In this document: positions 1 through 6,400 of the stretch, piece by piece
Layout: each line of letters starts with the position of its first letter
Position numbering within the stretch: the first letter of the stretch is position 1
Assembly (NCBI GenBank): GCA_964557845.1
Contig: CAZLBV010000346.1
Span: forward strand, 1-21,870
DNA length: 21,870 nt
Direction of reading: 5' to 3'
Origin: CAZLBV01 sp964557845
Lineage (GTDB): Bacteria > Acidobacteriota > Aminicenantia > Aminicenantales > Aminicenantaceae
Program-made: the position numbers and the translations under genes
The notes under the pieces: generated by a model
The model's database searches: none
The model's input: the letters and a program-made list of their open reading frames with translations, nothing else
What the model was told of the DNA's origin: nothing

Positions 1-72
1 GGGCTGCGGTTCGCTATCAGAGAAGGCAGCCGGACCGTAGGCGCCGGAACCGTTACCGAAGTGATCGAATAA
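1..72 (+). CDS. tuf: Elongation factor Tu, 3' end of first tuf copy (partial)
   Basis: This is the last 23 codons and TAA stop of an EF-Tu gene that begins before the window. EF-Tu is the GTPase that delivers aminoacyl-tRNA to the ribosomal A site. The encoded C-terminus (GLRFAIREGSRTVGAGTVTE and three more residues) is the end of domain III. All 72 bases are identical to the 3' end of the complete tuf gene at 15049-16251. Identity ends two bases after the stop codon, so the genome carries two near-identical tuf copies flanking the secE-rpoC region. One lies upstream of rpmG/tRNA-Trp/secE, as in the tufB arrangement of many bacteria, and one lies in the str operon. Confidence 0.97.
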   Translation, partial: GLRFAIREGSRTVGAGTVTEVIE

Positions 73-128
73 AAAAGATCATTTAATACAGATAATTTGA
101 TTTTAGAATCGATGATTGAGAGAAAAGA

Positions 129-278
129 ATGAGAGAAATAGTGATACTCCAATGTTCAGAATGTAAACGGAGGAATTACACAACTACTCGGAATAAAAAA
201 CAACAGACCGAGAAAATAAAATTAATGAAGTACTGTAAATTCGATCGTAAACATACGCTTCATAAAGAAGTTAAATAA
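129..278 (+). CDS. rpmG: 50S ribosomal protein L33
   Basis: This 49-residue protein is the usual size for L33, a small subunit of the large ribosomal subunit near the E site. The sequence reads MREIVILQCSECKRRNYTTT at the N-terminus and ends in RKHTLHKEVK, both family hallmarks. L33 proteins of the zinc-binding class carry two CxxC pairs. Here the first pair is present (C9, C12), but the second reads C36-K-F-D39, so the fourth ligand is Asp instead of Cys. The gene sits between tuf and tRNA-Trp, a common bacterial arrangement. The start is ATG at 129, with only a weak purine-rich Shine-Dalgarno (GAGAGAAAAG) before it. It is too short for a default ORF search but is clearly real. Confidence 0.95.
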   Translation: MREIVILQCSECKRRNYTTTRNKKQQTEKIKLMKYCKFDRKHTLHKEVK

Positions 279-344
279 TGGTGAGTAAACCTAATATTGA
301 GCTTCAAAGGATGAGCATTGATCGAAGGAGGCGAAAATAGATGC

Positions 345-421
345 AGGTGAGTAGCTCAATTGGCTAGAGCGTCGGTCTCCAAAACCGAAGGTTGCGGGTT
401 CGATTCCTGCCTCACCTGCCA
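345..421 (+). tRNA. trnW: tRNA-Trp (anticodon CCA)
   Basis: The cloverleaf can be folded by hand. The 7-bp acceptor stem is AGGTGAG (345-351) with CTCACCT (411-417). The D stem is GCTC/GAGC (354-357, 367-370). The anticodon stem is TCGGT/ACCGA (372-376, 384-388) around the loop CTCCAAA, giving anticodon CCA at 379-381. The variable loop is AGGTT, and the T stem GCGGG/CCTGC encloses TTCGATT. The discriminator is G418, as expected for bacterial tRNA-Trp, and the 3' CCA is encoded at 419-421. It lies between rpmG and secE, so it is probably processed out of a longer transcript. No dedicated promoter or terminator is evident around it. Confidence 0.97.
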
Positions 422-507
422 GCAGATAATAAATAAGGTTGGATCTCTTTTTAATAAATAAAAAGAAAAGATATTTAACTTAATAAATAAATCTTATAGG
501 GAAAAAA

Positions 508-717
508 ATGAATCAAAAGTTACGATGGTATAAACGGATTGCTCCTTTTTTTAGGGATATCAGGGCAGAAGTAAAAAAAGTGACTTGGCCGTCTCGAAAT
601 GAAGTATACAGCACGACTATAGTAGTGATCATTGCTACGCTGTTTTTTGGATTTTATCTATATTTCATGGATTTGTTTTTTTCTTGGATAGTAAGAGGCA
701 TAAAATCATTTTTTTAA
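508..717 (+). CDS. secE: Protein translocase subunit SecE
   Basis: SecE is the small essential clamp subunit of the SecYEG protein-conducting channel in the inner membrane. This 69-residue form is the short, single-span type found in most bacteria, unlike the three-span E. coli protein. An amphipathic N-terminal stretch (about 12-33) contains the hallmark AEVKKVTWPSRNEV at 20-33. One hydrophobic transmembrane segment follows (about 36-54, TTIVVIIATLFFGFYLYFM), then a short C-terminal tail. The start is ATG 508. The upstream TAGGGAAAAAA is a weak Shine-Dalgarno, and the 86-nt gap from tRNA-Trp is very AT-rich. It is followed 15 nt later by nusG, the near-universal partner gene. Confidence 0.96.
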   Translation: MNQKLRWYKRIAPFFRDIRAEVKKVTWPSRNEVYSTTIVVIIATLFFGFYLYFMDLFFSWIVRGIKSFF

Positions 718-732
718 GTAATAGAGTTGAAA

Positions 733-1263
733 ATGGCTAAAAATTGGTATGTAGTTCACACATATTCTGGTTTTGAGAAATTTGTGGCGGAGTCTATCAG
801 ACAAAGGGTTATCGATTTAAATATGAAGGACAAGATCGGTAAGATCATCATCCCGACAGAAGGTGTCGTCGAGATAAAAGATGGGAAAAAAGTCGTTTCG
901 ACCAAGCGCTCTTATCCCGGTTATATTCTGATCGAAATGGAAATGGATGATGAAAATTGGCATATTATTAGGGAAACACCTAAAGTAACGGGTTTTGTTG
1001 GTTCAGGGAGAAAACCGTCTCCTTTAAGTAAAGAAGAGGTTAAACAGATAGTGGAACATATGGAGATTACCTCAGAAAAACCTAAACCAAAACATACTTT
1101 TGAGAAGGGTGAAACCGTGAGGATCATAGATGGTCCTTTCTTCAATTTCAATGGTGTAGTTGAAGATGTTAATCATGAAAGAAGTACTTTAAAAGTACTA
1201 GTTACTATATTTGGTCGGTCAACCCCTGTGGAGCTTGAGTTTTTACAGGTGGAAAAATTGTAG
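733..1263 (+). CDS. nusG: Transcription termination/antitermination protein NusG
   Basis: NusG binds the RNA polymerase clamp through its N-terminal domain and connects to Rho or ribosomal protein S10 through its C-terminal KOW domain. This 176-residue protein shows the NGN domain start (MAKNWYVVHTYSGFE) and the central YPGYILIEM and VTGFVGSG motifs. The KOW domain follows (GETVRIIDGPFFNFNGVVED, then LKVLVTIFGRSTPVELEF). I place the start at ATG 733 because it gives the family-typical MAKNWY terminus. An in-frame TTG at 727 would add two residues. Its stop codon TAG (1261-1263) runs into the Shine-Dalgarno of rplK, so the two genes are tightly coupled. Confidence 0.97.
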   Translation: MAKNWYVVHTYSGFEKFVAESIRQRVIDLNMKDKIGKIIIPTEGVVEIKDGKKVVSTKRSYPGYILIEMEMDDENWHIIRETPKVTGFVGSGRKPSPLSKEEVKQIVEHMEITSEKPKPKHTFEKGETVRIIDGPFFNFNGVVEDVNHERSTLKVLVTIFGRSTPVELEFLQVEKL

Positions 1264-1271
1264 GAGGAAAA

Positions 1272-1703
1272 ATGGCCAAGGAAATTGTTGCCTTGATAAA
1301 ATTGCATATTCAAGCTGGTCAAGCCAGTCCTGCACCTCCAGTCGGCCCTGCTCTCGGACAGCACAACGTGCCCATAATGGATTTTGTCCGACAATTCAAT
1401 GATAAGACTGGTAAAATGGAAGCCGGTACAATCATTCCGGTAATAATAACTGTTTATAAGGATAGAAGTTTCAGTTTCATTTTGAAATCTCCTCCCGCGT
1501 CTTATTTGCTGAAGAAAGCCGCCGGGATTGCAAAAGGATCTGGTGAACCAAATAAAGAAAAGATAGGTAAGGTAACTGAAAAACAGTTAGAAGAGATTGC
1601 AAAAGAAAAGATGGAAGATTTAAATGCTTATGATTTGGATGCGGCTGTTCGCATCATAAAAGGTACGGCTAAAAATATGGGATTGGAGATCATCAGTGGC
1701 TAA
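1272..1703 (+). CDS. rplK: 50S ribosomal protein L11
   Basis: L11 forms the base of the ribosomal stalk with 23S rRNA helices H43/H44 (the GTPase-associated centre). It takes part in factor GTPase activity and the stringent response. The 143 residues match family length. The N-terminal domain has the PPVGPALGQ motif, and the C-terminal rRNA-binding domain has KSPPASYLLKKAAGI, GSGEPN and the C-terminal GTAKNMGL. A strong AGGAGG lies five bases before ATG 1272. The gene overlaps rplA by 8 nt. The usual L1 target site upstream of rplK would have to lie inside the end of nusG, because the intergenic gap is only 8 nt. Confidence 0.98.
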   Translation: MAKEIVALIKLHIQAGQASPAPPVGPALGQHNVPIMDFVRQFNDKTGKMEAGTIIPVIITVYKDRSFSFILKSPPASYLLKKAAGIAKGSGEPNKEKIGKVTEKQLEEIAKEKMEDLNAYDLDAAVRIIKGTAKNMGLEIISG

Positions 1704-2388
1704 AAGAGGTAAAAAATACATACAGGCAAGTCAGGTAAGGGACCAGGAGACTTATACTCTTGAGGAAGCAGTTGCTGCCATAAAGAAAATGAGTTTTGTA
1801 AAATTTGATGAATCAGTGGATATCGCGATCCGACTTGGAGTTGACCCTAAACATTCAGATCAAATGGTTAGAGGAACAGTTGTTCTTCCCAATGGAATTG
1901 GAAAATCCAAGAAAGTGTGTGTGATCGCTTCCGGTGAGAAGATCGCAGAAGCTGAAGAAGCTGGTGCCGATTATGTAGGTGGAGAAGAGCTTATCGAAAA
2001 GATATCCAAAGGATGGACTGATTTTGACGCTTTAGTTGCTACCCCGGATATGATGCGTGGGATTGGGAAGCTGGGCAGAATATTGGGACCTAAAGGATTG
2101 ATGCCGAATCCCAAGGCAGAAACCGTGACTTTTGAAATTAAAAAAGCTGTTACTGAATTAAAAGCGGGCCGAATTGAATTCCGAGTTGATAAGACTGCCA
2201 TCGTTCATTCTCCTGTAGGTAAAGTCTCCTTTACAGAAAAAAAGCTGACCGATAATATCAAAGCATTTCTGCAGGCTATTGCTAATGCTAAGCCCCCTTC
2301 TGCAAAGGGGAAATACATAAAAAATATTTTCATATCTTCTACCATGGGCCCTTCTCTTAGGATAGCTGAAGGCACTGTCGAGAAATAG
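1696..2388 (+). CDS. rplA: 50S ribosomal protein L1
   Basis: L1 forms the mobile L1 stalk at the E site and in many bacteria also represses translation of its own rplKA mRNA. The 230-residue protein shows the expected order. The N-terminus is MAKRGKKYIQA. The central part carries GTVVLPNGIGKSKKVCVIA, the ATPDMMRGIGKLGRILGPKG motif and LMPNPKAETVT. The C-terminal part includes GRIEFRVDKTAIVHSPVGKVSF. The start is GTG at 1696, inside the last codons of rplK (8-nt overlap), which implies translational coupling. An ATG is not available nearby in frame. Length and motifs give no sign of truncation. Confidence 0.98.
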   Translation: MAKRGKKYIQASQVRDQETYTLEEAVAAIKKMSFVKFDESVDIAIRLGVDPKHSDQMVRGTVVLPNGIGKSKKVCVIASGEKIAEAEEAGADYVGGEELIEKISKGWTDFDALVATPDMMRGIGKLGRILGPKGLMPNPKAETVTFEIKKAVTELKAGRIEFRVDKTAIVHSPVGKVSFTEKKLTDNIKAFLQAIANAKPPSAKGKYIKNIFISSTMGPSLRIAEGTVEK

Positions 2389-2397
2389 GAGAAAAAA

Positions 2398-2916
2398 GTG
2401 AATGTGAATCAGGGAAAAAAAGCATCTCAAATTAATAATTTACAAAAGGACTTTGAAGAAAATAGTTCTTTTTATTTAGTAGATTTCACTAAAATGTCCG
2501 TTTCTCAGTCGGTTTTGTTGAGAAAAAAATTACGTGAGAATTCCTTTAAATTGAGAGTCGTTAAGAATCGATTGGCCTTGCGGGCCCTAAAGGATGAATT
2601 TCCTGAAGAGCTAAGGGAATCTTTTCAAGGCCCCACAGGAATCATGTTTACACAGGATAGTCCGATCGTCCTGGCAAAACTTATAAAAGAATTCTCGGCA
2701 CAATATAAGGTTCTTTCCGTAAAGGCAGGATATTTAGAAGGACGATATCTTGACAAAGAGCGCTTTTCAGATATTGCCGCTCTTTCTTCAAAACAGGATT
2801 TAATTGCAAAATTGGCATATTTAATGGCATCACCATTAACAAAACTTTTGCGGACTTGGCAGGCCCCTTTTAATAGTTTAGGCAGCATGTTGAGTCAACT
2901 AAAATCAAAAAAATAG
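2398..2916 (+). CDS. rplJ: 50S ribosomal protein L10
   Basis: L10 anchors L7/L12 dimers to the ribosome. Its N-terminal domain binds 23S rRNA beside L11, and its C-terminal helix binds L12 dimers. This 172-residue protein has typical length. It shows SFYLVDFTKMSVSQSVLLRK, the rRNA-binding KLRVVKNRLALRALK and the GPTGIMFT motif, and ends in a basic helical tail. The start is GTG 2398 with AGGAGAAAAAA upstream. Only 9 nt separate it from rplA, so the long structured leader that L10-L12 binds in E. coli to repress translation is absent here. Confidence 0.97.
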   Translation: MNVNQGKKASQINNLQKDFEENSSFYLVDFTKMSVSQSVLLRKKLRENSFKLRVVKNRLALRALKDEFPEELRESFQGPTGIMFTQDSPIVLAKLIKEFSAQYKVLSVKAGYLEGRYLDKERFSDIAALSSKQDLIAKLAYLMASPLTKLLRTWQAPFNSLGSMLSQLKSKK

Positions 2917-2930
2917 GGTTGGAGGTAAAA

Positions 2931-3368
2931 ATGACCAAAGCGCAAACAAACGATGCAAACGATGCGACTAAGGAGAAAGCAATGAAAATAACCAAGGATC
3001 AATTTTTTGAACATCTCGATAATCTGACAGTTCTCGAACTTGCTGATTATATCAAGGAATTCGAAGAACGATACGGTGTCAGTGCCGCTGCCGCCGCAGT
3101 CCCCATGGCTGTTCCGGGTGCCGCTGCAGCTGGTGAAGCTCCGGCTGAAGAGGAAAAATCAGAATTCATCGTGGTGTTAAAGGAAGTTGGGGACAAGAAG
3201 ATCAATGTGATCAAGACAGTCAGAGAAGTAACCAGCCTCGGATTAAAAGAAGCGAAAGACTTGGTTGACGGAGCGCCGAAACCTGTAAAGGAGGGTGTTT
3301 CCAAAGAGGAAGCAGAAGAAATCAAGAAGAAATTTGAAGAAGTGGGGGCAACGGTCGAATTACAATAA
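2931..3368 (+). CDS. rplL: 50S ribosomal protein L7/L12
   Basis: L12 forms the flexible multi-copy stalk that recruits translational GTPases. The C-terminal domain is canonical (KTVREVTSLGLKEAKDLVDG, about 90-109), preceded by an Ala/Pro/Glu-rich hinge (SAAAAAVPMAVPGAAAAG). The N-terminal dimerisation domain contains ITKDQFFEHLDNLTVLELAD. Two starts are plausible. ATG 2931, used here, has a strong GGAGG six bases upstream and gives 145 residues with a 17-residue polar extension (MTKAQTNDANDATKEKA). The internal ATG 2982 has AGGAG six bases upstream and gives 128 residues, starting at the place normal for the family. The identity is certain; the start is not. Confidence 0.94.
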   Translation: MTKAQTNDANDATKEKAMKITKDQFFEHLDNLTVLELADYIKEFEERYGVSAAAAAVPMAVPGAAAAGEAPAEEEKSEFIVVLKEVGDKKINVIKTVREVTSLGLKEAKDLVDGAPKPVKEGVSKEEAEEIKKKFEEVGATVELQ

Positions 3369-3388
3369 ATAAAATTTTTAATTTAAAA

Positions 3389-3413
3389 ATAACTGTTTGT
3401 ATAAAACAGTTGT
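3389..3413 (+). promoter_or_regulatory. Hairpin in the rplL-rpoB gap
   Basis: An inverted repeat, AATAACTGTTT against AAACAGTTGT, forms about 10 base pairs (one G-U) around a 5-nt loop (GTATA). It is not followed by a T-run, so it is a poor intrinsic terminator. It lies in the only sizeable gap between the stalk genes and the polymerase genes. In E. coli the equivalent gap holds a partial attenuator and an RNase III processing site that set the ratio of ribosomal protein to polymerase. A similar role here is inference. Confidence 0.45.
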
Positions 3414-3417
3414 GTAA

Positions 3418-3433
3418 ACTCTTTTGAGAGAGT
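3418..3433 (+). promoter_or_regulatory. Short hairpin overlapping the rpoB Shine-Dalgarno
   Basis: ACTCT (3418-3422) can pair with AGAGT (3429-3433) around a TTTGAG loop. The 3' arm and loop contain the only Shine-Dalgarno-like run (GAGAGAG, 3426-3432) before the rpoB ATG at 3438. The stem is only 5 bp, so it could at most tune initiation weakly. It may be chance. Confidence 0.25.
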
Positions 3434-3437
3434 GAAT

Positions 3438-6400
3438 ATGCTTAATAAACCAAAAAATAGTTATCACGAAAGACTTGATTTTTCTAAAATTAAAAAGACC
3501 TTTTCTATGCCGGATATGCTGGCTATTCAAAAGCAGTCTTATACAGAATTCCTTCAGATGGAATTGCTGCCTGAGGAAAGGCGGGAAACAGGTCTTCAAG
3601 CTGCGTTTAAAGACATTTTTCCGATTTCTGATTTCAAAGAGACCACTCAGTTGGATCTGATCAGTTATTCAATTGGAAATTGGGAGTGTAAATGCGGCCG
3701 TCTGAAGGGAGTCGAAAATTCCCGACGTAAATGCAACAGTTGTGGCACTCTTTTGCCCCCTGACATTGAATTTTCCGATAAAGACATCTGTCCTTTTTGC
3801 GGGGAGATAAACCAAATAGAGATTCCTTTATGCGAGCATTGTGGAGACAGGGTCGAACTTAAGATGAAATACACCCCAAATGAATGTCTCCAGAAAGGGT
3901 ATACCTATTCTGTACCTCTTAGAGTGAAAGTCCGATTGATCTCTTGGGAAAAGGATGCCGCGACTAAGACGAAGCGTTTGAAACATATAAAGGAACAAGA
4001 GGTCTATTTCGGTGATATTCCCTTGATGACGGATAAGGGAACGTTTATCTTTAATGGTATCGAGCGTGTTATCGTCAGCCAGCTTCAGAGATCCCCGGGA
4101 GTCTTTTTTCGACCGGGAGACAGTAAGGGACTTTTTATCGCTAAAATCATTCCTTATAGAGGTGCATGGGTTGAATTTGAGTTTGATGCGAAAAGTATTT
4201 TATATGTCCGGCTCGACAGAAAGAAGAAATTTCTGGCCAGTGTTTTTCTACGGGCGCTTGGTTTTGGGTCTGATGAAGAAATTATCCGTCTTTTCTATGT
4301 TACTCATAAGATCTTTCCGGAAAATGGAAATCTCTACTGGGAATTTAATGAGAATATTATCGGAAGATCTGCAGAGTTGGATATTCCTGATCCCCAAACA
4401 AAGAAACCCTTGATAAAAGCCGGGAAAAAGATCACTCAAGAACAATACAACCGGTTAAAAGAATCTGGGTTAGAGAAAATACAATTAGTAAATAAAGAAT
4501 TTGAAGATGCATTTTCTGTAACTACGTTTGATGGGATTATAAGAGCCAATGAAAAAATGGGAGATGTTGCCCTACAGAAACTGCAAGAACGGGGAGAGTC
4601 CTTTGAAATATTCTTCCCCAGCAGGGACAAGGCCGGTGAGATAGTATCGAACACATTAAACAAGGATGTTAACAAAGATACCAATCAAGCACTGGGCGAG
4701 ATCTATAAAAAATTAAGGCCGGGTGAACCTCATACTATGGAAAGTGCCCATAATCTATTTCACAACTTATTCTTCAATCCCCAAAAGTATAATTTCTCCC
4801 GTATCGGCCGTTTGAAAATGAATATTAAATTAGAGCTTGATACTCCCGAAGAAGAAAGAACCCTCTCACCCATGGATTTTGTGAGAGTGATCCAATATTT
4901 ACTTCGTCTTCCTGGTGGAGAAGGTGAAGTTGATGATATTGACCATTTGGGCAACCGCAGAGTACGTTCTGTGGGTGAATTGGTTGAGAATGCATTTCGG
5001 ATAGGGCTGACACGAATGGAAAGAACAGTCAAAGAAAAGATGACCATCTCAACTGATCTCGCCTCTGCGATGCCTCAGGACCTGATAAATTCCAAGCCGG
5101 TTATTGCTGCGTTAAAGGAATTTTTTGGCAGTTCTCAACTTTCCCAGTTTATGGATCAGATCAATAGTTTGGCGGAAGTTACCCATAAACGCCGCCTGAG
5201 CGCTCTTGGTCCTGGTGGATTAAGCCGGGAAAGAGCAGGATTTGAAGTTAGGGACATCCAATCGTCTCATTATGGAAGGATCTGCCCAATAGAAACTCCT
5301 GAGGGACCGAATATTGGATTGATCTCTTCACTAAGCAGCTATGCGCGGGTCAATGAATACGGCTTTATTGAAACTCCATATAGAAAGGTAAAAGACGGAA
5401 GAGTGGTGGATTATGTGAAGATCCTCCATCCCGGTGACAGTCGATATAAAATGGGCAACGTTGTGACCAAGGATGAATTTGAGAAAACACTCGAATCCTA
5501 TGGAAAGAAAAAGAATCCACCAGTGGCAGAACCTCATTGTTTCTATTTGACTGCCTGGGAAGAGGAGAAGTATAACATTGCTCAGGCAAATGCTCCCATT
5601 GATGAGAATGGATATTTCAAGAACGAATTGATCAGCGCCAGGCAGCATGGCGATTTTAAAGTGATCCCTCGAAATGAGATCAACTATATCGACGTGTCGC
5701 CTAAACAGCTTGTCTCGCTTTCCACTTCGTTGGTGCCTTTTCTTGAACATGATGATGCCAACCGGGCACTGATGGGATCAAATATGCAAAGGCAGGCCGT
5801 TCCTTTGTTAAGACCTCAAGCACCCTATGTGGGTACTGGTATCGAACACCTGGTTGCTAAAGGTTCGGGTGATGTGATCACCTGCAAGCGGTCCGGAATT
5901 GTTGCATTTGTCGATGCAGAAAGGATCCTTGTTCGTGTGGATGAAAAAACCAACGGCAAGAGTTATGGATTAGGAACAGATTTATACCTGTTGACAAAAT
6001 TTTTGCGAACAAATCAAAATACTTGTCTGACTCATCGTCCCATCGTCCGTAAAGGAGACAGAGTCACAGCCGGTCAGATCCTGGCGGACAGCTCCTGCAC
6101 AGATATGGGAGAATTGTCGCTTGGAAGGAATGTGTTATGTGCGTTTATGCCCTGGAGAGGATACAATTTTGAGGATGCTATCTTAGTAAGTGAGAAATTG
6201 ATCAAGAATGACATCTTTACCTCGTTGCATATAGTAGAGGAATCGCTGGAAGCAAGGGATACCAAGTTGGGGCCGGAAGAGATAACAAGAGATATACCTA
6301 ATGTGCCGGAAAACTTGCTGCGCAATCTGGATGAAAATGGGATTGTCAGAATAGGAGCTCAAGTCAAATCAGGAGACATCCTGGTTGGAAAGGTAGCTCC

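Noticed and set aside
422..507. Possible promoter or terminator in the AT-rich gap before secE, including a 12-nt direct repeat TTAATAAATAAA (451-462 and 480-491)
   Set aside because: I found no correctly spaced -35/-10 pair and no stable hairpin followed by a T-run; the repeat is low-complexity AT sequence.
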